From the NCBI RefSeq assembly GCF_006715865.1, contig NZ_VFOA01000001.1, forward strand, positions 2,170,001 to 2,234,000: a stretch of DNA of 64,000 nucleotides, in the 5' to 3' direction. A model generated the notes under the pieces. The model ran no database searches and was not told where the DNA came from. It worked only from the letters and a program-made list of their open reading frames with translations. The number at the start of each line of letters is the position of its first letter. Position 1 is the first letter of the stretch. This DNA is from Cellulomonas sp. SLBN-39. GTDB taxonomy: Bacteria; Actinomycetota; Actinomycetes; Actinomycetales; Cellulomonadaceae. Position numbers and translations under genes: made by a program. Shown here piece after piece: positions 8,397-16,260 of this stretch.

Positions 8397-9398
8397 TCAG
8401 GTGCCCGGCGTGGTCGGGGCCACGGCGTCGGCGGGGGCCTGCGCGGACGACCCGCGCACCACCAGCTCGACGGGGAGCACCACGTGCGGGGTGACGTCGG
8501 GCGGGTCGAGCAGCAGGTCGACGGCGGTGCGGCCGAGCAGGGCGAGCGGCGCGGCGACCGTGGTCAGCGGCGGCGTCACGAGCGTGGCGACAGGCCCGTC
8601 GTCGAAGCCGACCACCGAGACGTCCTCGGGCACGCGGACCCCGCGGGCGCGCAGGCGGTCGAGCACGCCGAGGGCCACGAGGTCGTTGTGCGCGACGACG
8701 GCCGTGGCGCCCGCGGCCAGCGCGAGGTCCGCCGCCGCGACGCCGCCGGAGAACACGGGGGCGTGCGGGCCCAGCTCGACGACCTCCAGCCCCGCGGGCG
8801 AGGTGTCGGCCAGCCCTTCGCGCCGGCGCGCGTCCGACCACGAGCCGTCCGGGCCGCCGACGTGCGCGACCCGCCGGTGCCCGAGCGCGTGCAGGTGACG
8901 CAGGGTCTGGCGGATGCCGTCGCGGTCGTCGATGACGACGGACGGCAGGTCGGCGCCCTCCCGGTTGACCAGGAGCACGGGGGTGGGGCCGGCCGCGACC
9001 GTGGCGAGGGCGGTGGCGCTCATGCGCGGCGAGCACAGCAGCACCCCGTCCGCCTGCGCGCCGAGCTGGGCGACGAGGTCGGCCTCCAGGCGCGGGTCCT
9101 CCTCGGAGTCCGCGATCATCACCGCGTACCCGGCGGCACGGGCGCGCGACTGCACGGCCTTGGCGACGGCGGCGAAGAACGGGTTGCCCAGGTCGGGCAC
9201 GACGAGGCACAGGTGGCCCGAGCGGCCGGTGCTCAGGGCCCGGGCGGCGCGGTTGGGCCGGTACCCCAGCGCCTGTGCCGCGCGGAGCACGGCCTCGCGG
9301 GTGTCAGGGGCCACGACGTCGGGCGCCGAGAGGGCGCGGGACGCGGTGGCGGGGGAGACGCCGGCGGCCTCCGCGACGTCGCGCAGCGTCACGGGCAC
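8397..9398 (-). CDS. LacI-family transcriptional regulator of the uronate cluster
   Basis: A 333-residue repressor. The N-terminal helix-turn-helix ([20 protein letters not shown]) is followed by the hinge helix (NRAARALSTGRSG) and a periplasmic-binding-protein-like sensor domain that starts LCLVVPDLGNPFF. GTG at 9398 is chosen because AGGAGG lies just upstream; GTG at 9392 is an alternative. It is divergent from uxaC and followed by uxuB. Two inverted 17-bp copies of one sequence lie in the shared upstream region, one covering this gene's predicted -10, so autorepression plus control of uxaC is likely. The effector is probably a hexuronate or pathway intermediate (inference). Confidence 0.9.
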   Translation of the reverse strand: MPVTLRDVAEAAGVSPATASRALSAPDVVAPDTREAVLRAAQALGYRPNRAARALSTGRSGHLCLVVPDLGNPFFAAVAKAVQSRARAAGYAVMIADSEEDPRLEADLVAQLGAQADGVLLCSPRMSATALATVAAGPTPVLLVNREGADLPSVVIDDRDGIRQTLRHLHALGHRRVAHVGGPDGSWSDARRREGLADTSPAGLEVVELGPHAPVFSGGVAAADLALAAGATAVVAHNDLVALGVLDRLRARGVRVPEDVSVVGFDDGPVATLVTPPLTTVAAPLALLGRTAVDLLLDPPDVTPHVVLPVELVVRGSSAQAPADAVAPTTPGT

Positions 9399-9422
9399 GC
9401 GTCCTCCTGGTGTCTGATGAAA

Positions 9423-9439
9423 CGATGAATGCGATTGCA
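9423..9439 (-). promoter_or_regulatory. operator copy 1 in the lacI-uxaC intergenic region
   Basis: Read on the minus strand this is TGCAATCGCATTCATCG. It matches the copy at 9515-9531 at 15 of 17 positions, in opposite orientation. It overlaps the predicted -10 (9434-9439) of the lacI promoter, whose -35 is TTGAAC at 9463-9458 with an 18-bp spacer. Confidence 0.6.
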
Positions 9440-9514
9440 GCACAGGTCGTGCCCGATGTTCAAGGTGCTGACGACCCCTTGTGAGCGTCCCTCGCGGCAT
9501 GGCAAGGTCGCTGC

Positions 9515-9531
9515 TGCACGCGCATTCATCG
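9515..9531 (+). promoter_or_regulatory. operator copy 2 in front of uxaC
   Basis: TGCACGCGCATTCATCG lies six bases after a weak plus-strand promoter (TTGTGA at 9479-9484, 18 bp, CAAGGT at 9503-9508). It is the inverted partner of 9423-9439, with about 75 bp between. The core TGnAnnCGnnTnCA is an imperfect CG-centred palindrome, as expected for LacI repressors. Confidence 0.6.
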
Positions 9532-9590
9532 CACGTCCCGTCCGCCCCCGGGCCCCGCGGGAGCGTGCCGCCGACGAGGAGGACGGCACC

Positions 9591-11069
9591 GTGACCGACC
9601 CGTGGACCCTGCACCCCGACCGGGCCCTGCCCGCCGACCCGGCCACGCGCCCGCTCGCGCGCCGGATCCTCGACGCGACGCGCGACCTGCCGATCGTCTC
9701 CATGCACGGGCACGTCGACGCGAGCGTCTTCGCCCGCGACGAGCCCTTCGGCGACCCGGCGTCGCTGCTGGTCGTGCCCGACCACTACCTGGTGCGCATG
9801 CTCGTCTCGCAGGGCGTGCCGCACGACGCGCTGGGCGTGCCGCGGCGCGACGGCGGCGCGGTCGAGACCGACCCGCGCGAGATCTGGCGGACGTTCGCCG
9901 CGCACTGGCACCTGTTCCGCGGCACGCCGACGCGGTTCTGGATGGAGCACGTGCTCGTCGAGGTGCTCGGCGTGCGCGACCGGCTCTCGGCGGCCACGGC
10001 CGACGCGGCGTACGACACGATCGCGGCGCGCCTCGCGGAGCCGGGGTTCCGGCCGCTGGCCCTGCTGGACCGGTTCGGCATCGAGATCATCGCGACCACC
10101 GACCCGGCGACCGCCACGCTGGCCGACCACGCCGACCTCGCCGCGCGCGGCTGGGGCGAGCGGGTGGTGCCCACGTTCCGGCCCGACGCGGTGCTGCACG
10201 TGGACCGCCCCACGTGGCGGGACGACGTCGCGCTGCTGGGGAGGCGCGCTGGCGTCGAGATCGGCGGCTACCGCGACCTCGTGCGCGCGCTGGAGCTGCG
10301 GCGGTGGGCGTTCGTCGACGCCGGTGCCCGCGCCACGGACCACGGCCACCTGCGCGCGGACACCACGCCCCTCGACGAGGCGGACGCCGAGGCCGTGGTC
10401 GCCGCTGCGCTGCGCGGCGAGGCGACGGCCGCCCAGGCCGACGCGTTCAGCGCGCACATGCTCTTCGAGATGGCGCGGATGTCCACGCAGGACGGCCTGG
10501 TGATGCAGCTGCACCCGGGCTCGCTGCGCGACCACGACCCGCGGGTCTTCGCCGAGCGCGGCCCGGACGTCGGCTACGACATCCCCGTCGCCACGGAGTA
10601 CGTGCGCGCGCTGCGGCCGGTGCTCGAGGCGTTCGGCCACCACCCCGCGCTGCGGCTGGTGCTGTTCACGCTCGACGAGGACGTGTTCAGCCGCGAGCTC
10701 GCCCCGCTGGCCGGCGTGTACCCGGCGGTGCGGCTGGGGGCGCCCTGGTGGTTCCTCGACACCCCCGACGGCATGCGCCGCTACCGCGAGGCCGTCACCG
10801 ACACGGCCGGGTTCTTCAACACCACGGGCTTCGTGGACGACACCCGGGCGTTCCTCTCGATCCCCGCGCGGCACGACCTGGCGCGCCGCGTGGACGCCGG
10901 CCACCTGGCCCGGCTGGTGGCCGAGCACCGCCTCGAGCTGGACGAAGCGGTGGAGACGGCGGTGGACCTGGCCCTGCACCTGCCCCGGCAGGCGTATGCT
11001 CGGAGCCAGGCAAGCGCTTTCCGCCGCGACGACGCGGTGGATCCCGTCCCCCAGGAGGCCCGGCCGTGA
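9591..11069 (+). CDS. uxaC: glucuronate isomerase (uronate isomerase)
   Basis: A 492-residue amidohydrolase-superfamily enzyme that converts D-glucuronate to D-fructuronate (and galacturonate to tagaturonate), the first cytoplasmic step of hexuronate catabolism. The metal site is seen in MHGHVD (His39, His41), and family segments follow: DHYLVRML, EHVLVEVLG, FGIEIIATTDPAT, LQLHPG-like MQLHPGSLRDH, and APWWFLDTPDGM. GTG at 9591 has an AGGAGG site. The last ~22 residues look like an added tail: the DNA for them contains a -10-like TATGCT, a LacI-type palindrome and the ribosome site of kdgA. The stop overlaps the kdgA start by four bases. Confidence 0.95.
   Translation: MTDPWTLHPDRALPADPATRPLARRILDATRDLPIVSMHGHVDASVFARDEPFGDPASLLVVPDHYLVRMLVSQGVPHDALGVPRRDGGAVETDPREIWRTFAAHWHLFRGTPTRFWMEHVLVEVLGVRDRLSAATADAAYDTIAARLAEPGFRPLALLDRFGIEIIATTDPATATLADHADLAARGWGERVVPTFRPDAVLHVDRPTWRDDVALLGRRAGVEIGGYRDLVRALELRRWAFVDAGARATDHGHLRADTTPLDEADAEAVVAAALRGEATAAQADAFSAHMLFEMARMSTQDGLVMQLHPGSLRDHDPRVFAERGPDVGYDIPVATEYVRALRPVLEAFGHHPALRLVLFTLDEDVFSRELAPLAGVYPAVRLGAPWWFLDTPDGMRRYREAVTDTAGFFNTTGFVDDTRAFLSIPARHDLARRVDAGHLARLVAEHRLELDEAVETAVDLALHLPRQAYARSQASAFRRDDAVDPVPQEARP
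11009..11022 (+). promoter_or_regulatory. LacI-type operator inside the 3' end of uxaC
   Basis: GGCAAGCGCTTTCC is a CG-centred palindrome with one mismatched pair. It lies eight bases after TATGCT (10995-11000), which could act as a -10 box for an internal promoter driving kdgA and kdgK. The -35 region is weak. The sequence is very close to the operators at 6741 and 15151. Confidence 0.5.
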
Positions 11070-11728
11070 CCGCCACGACCACCCGCACCACCGTCCTCGA
11101 CCGGCTCGCCGCGCACCGGCTCGTGCCCGTCATCGTCATCGACGAGGCGAAGGACGCCGACGCCCTCGGCGCCGCGCTCGTCGGCGGCGGCCTGCCCGTC
11201 GCCGAGGTGACCTTCCGCACCGCGGCCGCCGCCGACGCGATCCGCGTGCTGCGCGACCGCGGCGACGTGCTCGTCGGCGCCGGCACCGTCCTGACCCCCG
11301 CCCAGGTCGACGCGGCCGTGGACGCCGGCGCCGACTACGTGGTCTCGCCGGGCACGAGCCGTGCCGTGATCGAGCGGTGCGCCGAGCGGGGCGTCCTCGC
11401 GCTGCCGGGCGCCGTGACCGCGACCGAGGTGCAGGCCGCGCTCGAGCTCGGCGTCAGCACCGTGAAGTTCTTCCCCGCCGGCACCTCCGGCGGCGCCCCG
11501 GCCATCGCCGCGCTGGCAGCACCGTTCGGCGGCGTGCGGTTCGTGCCCACCGGCGGCGTCGGCCCGAAGAACCTCGGCGACTACCTCGCGCTCGCGTGCG
11601 TGGCCGCCGTCGGCGGCTCGTGGATGGTCCCGCGCGACCTGGTGCGCGCCGGCGACCTCGCCGGCGTCCAGCAGCTCGTCGCCGACGCCGTCGCCCTCGC
11701 GCGCTCCCTGCGCCCCGACGCAGCCTGA
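11066..11728 (+). CDS. kdgA: bifunctional KHG/KDPG aldolase
   Basis: A 220-residue class I aldolase that splits 2-keto-3-deoxy-6-phosphogluconate to pyruvate and glyceraldehyde-3-phosphate, the last step of the uronate route. Family signatures are clear: PVIVIDE near the start, the catalytic Glu in VAEVTFRT, GAGTVLTP, the Schiff-base lysine in STVKFFPAG (Lys134), and FVPTGGV. GTG at 11066 overlaps the uxaC stop (GTGA), so translation is coupled. kdgK follows after 118 bp. E. coli calls this enzyme Eda. Confidence 0.95.
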   Translation: MTATTTRTTVLDRLAAHRLVPVIVIDEAKDADALGAALVGGGLPVAEVTFRTAAAADAIRVLRDRGDVLVGAGTVLTPAQVDAAVDAGADYVVSPGTSRAVIERCAERGVLALPGAVTATEVQAALELGVSTVKFFPAGTSGGAPAIAALAAPFGGVRFVPTGGVGPKNLGDYLALACVAAVGGSWMVPRDLVRAGDLAGVQQLVADAVALARSLRPDAA

Positions 11729-11846
11729 CCGCGCCGACCGGTCCGCCGACCGGCCGCGCGGCCGACCACCGCCGCCCGACCGCCCGACCCGCGACGGCCA
11801 CGCCCCACCCGACCGCCAGACCCCGCACGTCCCGAAGGAGCCGACG

Positions 11847-12950
11847 ATGCCCGACCTGACGATCCGCCCCGCGTCCGAGACGACCTTCGACGCCGTGTCC
11901 CTCGGCGAGGTCATGCTCCGCCTCGACCCCGGCGAGGGGCGCATCCGCACCGCGCGGCAGTTCCGCGCCTGGGAGGGCGGCGGGGAGTACAACGTCGCCC
12001 GCGGCCTGCGCCGCGCGTTCGGGCTGCGGGCCGCGATCGTCACGGCGCTCGCCGACAACGAGGTCGGCCGGCTGGTGGAGGACATGATCCTCACCGGCGG
12101 CCTCGACACCCGGTTCGTGCGGTGGGTGCCCTACGACGGCGTCGGCCGGTCGGTGCGCAACGGCCTGAACTTCACCGAGCGCGGCTTCGGGGTGCGCGGG
12201 GCCGTCGGCGTCTCCGACCGCGGCCACACCGCCGCGTCGCAGCTCAAGCCCGGCGACGTCGACTGGGAGCACCTGTTCGGCGAGCTCGGCGTGCGCTGGT
12301 TCCACACCGGCGGCATCTTCGCCGCGCTGTCGGACACCGCGGCCGAGACCGTCATCGAGGCCGTCACGGTCGCCCGCCGCCACGGCACCGTCGTCTCGTA
12401 CGACCTCAACTACCGGCCGTCGCTGTGGAAGGCCGTCGGCGGGCAGGCCCGCGCCCAGGAGGTCAACCGCACGATCGCCCCGCACATCGACGTCATGATC
12501 GGCAACGAGGAGGACTTCACCGCCTCGCTCGGGTTCGAGGTCGAGGGCGTCGACGAGAACCTCTCCGACCTGGAGGTCGGCACGTTCGCGGCCATGATCG
12601 AGAAGGTCGCCGCCACGTACCCGAACTTCGGGGTCATCGCGACGACGATGCGCACGGTCCGCAGCGCGACCGTCAACGACTGGGGTGCCATCGCGTGGTC
12701 GCGCGCCTCGGGCCTCGTGCAGTCCACGCACCGCCCGGGCCTGGAGATCCTCGACCGGGTCGGCGGCGGAGACTCCTTCGCCTCCGGCCTGGCGTTCGGC
12801 CTGCTCGACGGCCAGGACCTGCAGACCGCCGTCGACTACGGCGCCGCCCACGGCGCGCTGGCCATGACCACGCCGGGCGACACGACCATGGCGACCAAGG
12901 CCGAGGTGCTCAAGCTCGCCGGCGGCGGCTCGGCCCGCGTCGACCGCTGA
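11847..12950 (+). CDS. kdgK: 2-keto-3-deoxygluconate kinase (PfkB family)
   Basis: A 367-residue sugar kinase that phosphorylates KDG before cleavage by KdgA. The N-terminal GEVMLRLDPGEGRI, the glycine-rich GGGEYNVARGL and the C-terminal anion hole with catalytic Asp (DRVGGGDSFASG, Asp about 309) are all diagnostic of the PfkB/ribokinase family. ATG at 11847 has AAGGAG upstream. It ends the uxaC-kdgA-kdgK operon and is followed by a strong terminator at 12955-12986. The protein is slightly long for the family (usually 310-340 residues), with about 15 extra residues before the first strand. Confidence 0.93.
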   Translation: MPDLTIRPASETTFDAVSLGEVMLRLDPGEGRIRTARQFRAWEGGGEYNVARGLRRAFGLRAAIVTALADNEVGRLVEDMILTGGLDTRFVRWVPYDGVGRSVRNGLNFTERGFGVRGAVGVSDRGHTAASQLKPGDVDWEHLFGELGVRWFHTGGIFAALSDTAAETVIEAVTVARRHGTVVSYDLNYRPSLWKAVGGQARAQEVNRTIAPHIDVMIGNEEDFTASLGFEVEGVDENLSDLEVGTFAAMIEKVAATYPNFGVIATTMRTVRSATVNDWGAIAWSRASGLVQSTHRPGLEILDRVGGGDSFASGLAFGLLDGQDLQTAVDYGAAHGALAMTTPGDTTMATKAEVLKLAGGGSARVDR

Positions 12951-12954
12951 CGCA

Positions 12955-12986
12955 CGCGTGGGACCGCCGGTCGGCGGTCCCACGCG
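12955..12986. terminator. terminator after kdgK, facing the convergent small membrane protein gene
   Basis: A perfect 14-bp stem (CGCGTGGGACCGCC with its complement) with a GGTC tetraloop starts five bases after the kdgK stop. It sits between convergent genes and could serve both directions. Confidence 0.85.
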
Positions 12987-13000
12987 AGGTGAAGACGAGA

Positions 13001-13174
13001 TCAGGCCTGCGTGCTGCTCGTGGTCGCGGACCGCAGCTTGAACCACCCGTAGACCGCGGTCGCGACGAGCAGGAGGGCGCCGATCGCCGTGAGCCACAGC
13101 AGGCCCTCGATGATCGCGCCGAGCACGGACAGGGCGAGCCAGGCGAGCAGCAGGACGACGACGAGAGTCTTCAT
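13001..13174 (-). CDS. small two-helix membrane protein
   Basis: A 57-residue protein made almost entirely of two hydrophobic segments (about residues 3-20 and 27-46, with IEGLLWLTAIGALLLVATAVYGWF in the second), then a basic, Ser/Thr-rich tail. ATG at 13174 has a GAGAGTG-type site upstream. Its function is unknown. Short proteins of this shape are common in actinobacterial genomes and are often annotated as hypothetical membrane proteins. It is convergent with kdgK and not obviously part of the uronate regulon. Confidence 0.7.
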   Translation of the reverse strand: MKTLVVVLLLAWLALSVLGAIIEGLLWLTAIGALLLVATAVYGWFKLRSATTSSTQA

Positions 13175-13279
13175 CGATTCACTCTCGCACGGCCGCGCCT
13201 CCGGGGCGCGGCGAGCGCTCGACGGACGGCTCTGTCTGTCGTCAGCCCGACTTGGGTGTGCCGCGGTAGCGTGCGCCGC

Positions 13280-13483
13280 ATGATCGAAGACGGTGTCGAC
13301 GACGTGGTCGCTGCGCCAGAGGTGAAAGCGAACCTCGAGGCGGCGGCGCGCGGACACCGGTCCCAGCCGGCTGTTCCCGCCGGGGCGACCGGGGCATCCA
13401 CATCGACGGACGCCACCCGAGTCAGCGACGCTGCGGTGCGGATCGTCGAGCGTGATCGCGCCGTCCTGACGCGACTGGCGTGA
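13280..13483 (+). CDS. possible small protein of unknown function
   Basis: A 67-residue frame starting at ATG 13280, preceded by TAGCGT seven bases upstream in a leaderless arrangement. It codes for a mixed acidic/Ala-rich peptide (EDGVDDVVAAPEVKANLEAAA, in two helical-looking parts) with no known domain. It fills the gap between the small membrane protein and uxaA. The support is only the start context and plausible amino-acid composition, so it may not be real. Confidence 0.3.
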   Translation: MIEDGVDDVVAAPEVKANLEAAARGHRSQPAVPAGATGASTSTDATRVSDAAVRIVERDRAVLTRLA

Positions 13484-13522
13484 CGGCCCAGGGGGCCTGA
13501 CCGTCGGCTGGGTCGCGACGGG

Positions 13523-15100
13523 TCAGGTGACGGCGCCGAGCTGCCAGGGGATGAACTCGTCCGTGCCGAGGTCGAGGTCCTCGGAGACCGTCTGCTCGCC
13601 GGACGCGACGGCGACGATCTTCTCGAACAGCTCGGCGCCGACCTGCTCGACGGTGGCGGTGCCGTCGACGATGCGGCCCGCGTTGAGGTCCATGTCCTCG
13701 CGCATGCGCAGGTAGGTCGGGGTGTTGGTGGCGACCTTGATCGACGGGGTCGGCTTGCAGCCCAGCACCGAGCCGCGGCCGGTGGTGAAGACGACGACCG
13801 TCGCACCGCCCGCGACCAGGCCCGTGACCGAGACGGGGTCGTACCCGGGGGTGTCCATGAAGCAGAAGCCGCGCTCGCGGACCGGCTCGGCGTACTCGTA
13901 GACGGCGCGCAGCGGTGCGGTGCCGCCCTTGGCGACCGCGCCGAGGGACTTCTCCAGGATGGTGGTCAGCCCGCCGGCCTTGTTGCCGGGGGAGGGGTTG
14001 TTGTCCAGGGTGCCGCCGCCGTGCGCCATGTACTCCTGCCACCAGTCGAGGCGGGCGAGGAGGCGGTCGGCGACGTCCTGGCGGACGGCGCGGCGCAGCA
14101 GCAGGTGCTCGGCGCCGAAGATCTCGGGCGTCTCGGCCAGCACGGACGTGCCGCCGTTCGCGACGAGCAGGTCGGAGGCGTGCCCGAGCGCCGGGTTGGC
14201 GGTGATGCCGGAGTAGCCGTCGGAGCCGCCGCAGTTGAGGCCCAGCACGAGCTCGGAGACGGGTGCGGGTTCGCGGCGCAGGTCGCTGATCTGCGGCAGC
14301 ATCTCCTCGATCGCGGCGACGCCGGCGCGGACGGTGGCGCGGATGCCGCCGGTCTCCTGGATGACCAGGGTGCGCACGGGCTTGTCGGCGGGCAGGTCGA
14401 GGCCGTCGAGGAGGCTCTGCGCGGGCAGCATCTCGCAGCCCAGGCCCAGCACGAGCAGCGCCGCGATGTTCGGGTGGTCGGCGTAGCCGCGCAGCGTGCG
14501 GCGGGTGATCTGCGCGCCCTCGGACGTCGGCACCAGGCCGCAGCCGGTGTCGTGCGTCAGGGCGACGACGCCGTCGACGCCGGGGAACGCGTCGAGCACG
14601 CGGCCGCGGAACTGGTCGGCGATGAGCCGGGCCGTCGAGGCCGAGCAGTTCACCGACGTGACGATGCCGACGTAGTTGCGCGTGCCCCAGCGCCCGTCGG
14701 CGCGGCGGTACCCGGCGAACGTGCGGCCCGGGTCCGCGGGGGCGGGCAGGCCGACGAGGTGGGTGCCGACCTCGTGCGCGCGGCCCGCGTCGTCCATGCC
14801 GAGGTTGTGGGTGTGCACGTGGTGCCCGGCGGCGATGTCACGCGTCGCCCGGCCGATGGACTGCCCGTACTTGCGCACCGGCACCCCGGCGGCGACGTCG
14901 GCGACCGCGAGCTTGTGCCCGCGCGGGACGCCCTGGGTGACCGTGATCAGCCGGTCGGCGACGGCGACGGTGGTGCCCTCGGGCAGGTCGCGGGTCGCGA
15001 CGGCGACGTCATCGTCGGGTCGGAGCAGGAGGACCGCGCCGTCGAGCGGGTCGGTGGGGCCGCCGTGCGCGGTGGGCAGCGGGGCGTGGCCGGTCGTCAT
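13523..15100 (-). CDS. uxaA: altronate dehydratase (UxaA family)
   Basis: A 525-residue dehydratase that converts D-altronate to 2-keto-3-deoxygluconate, normally in galacturonate catabolism. An N-terminal SAF domain (about residues 20-105, with VPRGHKLAVADV and KYGQSIGRAT) precedes the large UxaA domain with NYVGIVTSVNCS, THDTGCG, LGLGCE, LGLNCGGSDGYSGITANPALG and TTGRGSVLGCKPTPSIKVATN. Conserved cysteines are present and probably help bind the iron cofactor. ATG at 15100 has a GGGAGG site. It is divergent from a LacI gene, and the 130-bp gap holds three palindromes. Because the D-galactarate and altronate enzymes share this architecture, the exact sugar acid is a little uncertain. Confidence 0.9.
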   Translation of the reverse strand: MTTGHAPLPTAHGGPTDPLDGAVLLLRPDDDVAVATRDLPEGTTVAVADRLITVTQGVPRGHKLAVADVAAGVPVRKYGQSIGRATRDIAAGHHVHTHNLGMDDAGRAHEVGTHLVGLPAPADPGRTFAGYRRADGRWGTRNYVGIVTSVNCSASTARLIADQFRGRVLDAFPGVDGVVALTHDTGCGLVPTSEGAQITRRTLRGYADHPNIAALLVLGLGCEMLPAQSLLDGLDLPADKPVRTLVIQETGGIRATVRAGVAAIEEMLPQISDLRREPAPVSELVLGLNCGGSDGYSGITANPALGHASDLLVANGGTSVLAETPEIFGAEHLLLRRAVRQDVADRLLARLDWWQEYMAHGGGTLDNNPSPGNKAGGLTTILEKSLGAVAKGGTAPLRAVYEYAEPVRERGFCFMDTPGYDPVSVTGLVAGGATVVVFTTGRGSVLGCKPTPSIKVATNTPTYLRMREDMDLNAGRIVDGTATVEQVGAELFEKIVAVASGEQTVSEDLDLGTDEFIPWQLGAVT

Positions 15101-15125
15101 CGTCGTCCTCCCGGGGTGGGGCGCC

Positions 15126-15155
15126 AGGATACCGGTTTCCCGAGCGACTCGGGAA
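15126..15155 (-). promoter_or_regulatory. uxaA promoter with a palindrome in its spacer
   Basis: On the minus strand TTCCCG (15155-15150) and TATCCT (15131-15126) are 18 bp apart. A perfect inverted repeat, TTCCCGAG-CGA-CTCGGGAA (15137-15155), covers the -35 and much of the spacer, so a bound repressor would block polymerase. Confidence 0.6.
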
Positions 15156-15164
15156 TCGCTTTCC
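15151..15164. promoter_or_regulatory. second LacI-type operator upstream of uxaA
   Basis: GGGAATCGCTTTCC overlaps the end of the perfect palindrome at 15137-15155. It resembles the operators at 6741 and 11009 in its GCTTTCC half. Confidence 0.55.
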
Positions 15165-15191
15165 ACCCGGAGCGGGTGATCCTCGCCCGAG

Positions 15192-15223
15192 CGGGAACGC
15201 TCCCGCGCCCGTTCCCCTACGCT
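15192..15223 (+). promoter_or_regulatory. operator and -10 box of the second LacI gene
   Basis: CGGGAACGCTCCCG (15192-15205) is a CG-centred palindrome with one mismatched pair. TACGCT at 15218-15223 lies seven bases before the ATG at 15231, so transcription probably starts at or near the start codon (leaderless). The palindrome would then cover the -35 region. Confidence 0.55.
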
Positions 15224-15230
15224 CAGGCCC

Positions 15231-16256
15231 ATGGCCACGAGCGTCACCCTGAGCGACGTCGCGCGCGAGGCGGGCGTCTCGCTCGCCACCGCCTCCCGCG
15301 CGATCAACGGCAGCGCCAACCGCACGGTGCGCGCCGACCTGCGCGAGCGCGTGCTCGCCGCCGCCGAGAAGCTGCGGTACACCCCCGACGCGAACGCCCA
15401 GGCCATGGCCCGCGGCCGCACCACGTCCCTCGGGCTCGTGGTGCACGACATCGCCGACCCGTACTTCTCGACCATCGCCGCTGGCGTCTCGCGCGCCGCC
15501 GACGACGCCGACCTCCAGGTCACGCTCGCCAGCACGCAGCACCGCCCCGAGCGCGAGGTCTCGCTGGTCCGGCTCCTGCAGCGCCAGCGGGCCCGCGCCA
15601 TCGTCATCGCCGGCGGCCGCCACGACGACGAACCCACCAACGCCGCCATGCGCGCCGCGCTCGCCGACTACCGCGAGTCCGGCGGTGCCGTGACCCTCGT
15701 CGGCCAGCCCGTGCTCGACGTCGACACCGTGGTCGTGGACAACGCCGCCGGTGCCGCCGACCTCGCCCGGGCGCTGCACGACCGCGGCTACCGCCGCCCG
15801 GCCGTGCTCGGCGGGCCGGAGCACCACCTCACCGCCCGCGAGCGGCGCGAGGCGTTCATGGACGCGTTCGCGCAGGCCGGCTCGCCCGTGCAGCCCGCGC
15901 ACGTCGTCACCGGGGAGTTCACGCACGACGGCGGCGAGGCCGCGATGCGCGAGCTGTGGGCCACCGGCCCCGACGTCGACGTGGTCTTCGCCGTCAACGA
16001 CGTCATGGCGCTCGGCGCGCTCGCCGCGTGCCGCGACCTGGGTGTCAGCGTGCCCGACGACCTCGCGCTCGCGGGGTTCGACGACATCTTCACGCTGCGC
16101 GACGTCGTCCCGCCGCTGACCACCGTGCGGGTCCCGCTGGAGGAGGTCGGCGCCCTGGCCACGCAGCTCGCGCTCGAGGAGCACACCGGGGCGCCCCGCC
16201 GGGCCTCCGTCGCCACCGAGGTCGTGCTGCGCGACTCCACCCCGGACCGCACCTGA
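15231..16256 (+). CDS. LacI-family regulator divergent from uxaA
   Basis: A 341-residue repressor with an N-terminal HTH (TLSDVAREAGVSLATASRAI), a hinge helix (NAQAMARGRTTS) and a sugar-binding-protein-like effector domain starting LGLVVHDIADPYF. A Cys-free sensor core ends with AGFDDIFTLRDVVPPLTTV, as usual in the family. The start is ATG at 15231 in a leaderless context. It is divergent from uxaA across a region with three palindromes, so it probably represses uxaA and itself, with a uronate-derived inducer. Confidence 0.9.
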   Translation: MATSVTLSDVAREAGVSLATASRAINGSANRTVRADLRERVLAAAEKLRYTPDANAQAMARGRTTSLGLVVHDIADPYFSTIAAGVSRAADDADLQVTLASTQHRPEREVSLVRLLQRQRARAIVIAGGRHDDEPTNAAMRAALADYRESGGAVTLVGQPVLDVDTVVVDNAAGAADLARALHDRGYRRPAVLGGPEHHLTARERREAFMDAFAQAGSPVQPAHVVTGEFTHDGGEAAMRELWATGPDVDVVFAVNDVMALGALAACRDLGVSVPDDLALAGFDDIFTLRDVVPPLTTVRVPLEEVGALATQLALEEHTGAPRRASVATEVVLRDSTPDRT

Positions 16257-16260
16257 CCCG

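Noticed and set aside
5629..8898. A 1089-codon plus-strand open frame
   Set aside because: It is antisense to the Gfo/Idh, uxuB and lacI genes, and its composition (runs of Arg, Gly, Asp, Val) is that of a shadow frame.
13484..13522. Hairpin after the possible small gene at 13280-13483
   Set aside because: A 5-bp GGCCC/GGGCC stem is within chance expectation at this GC content.
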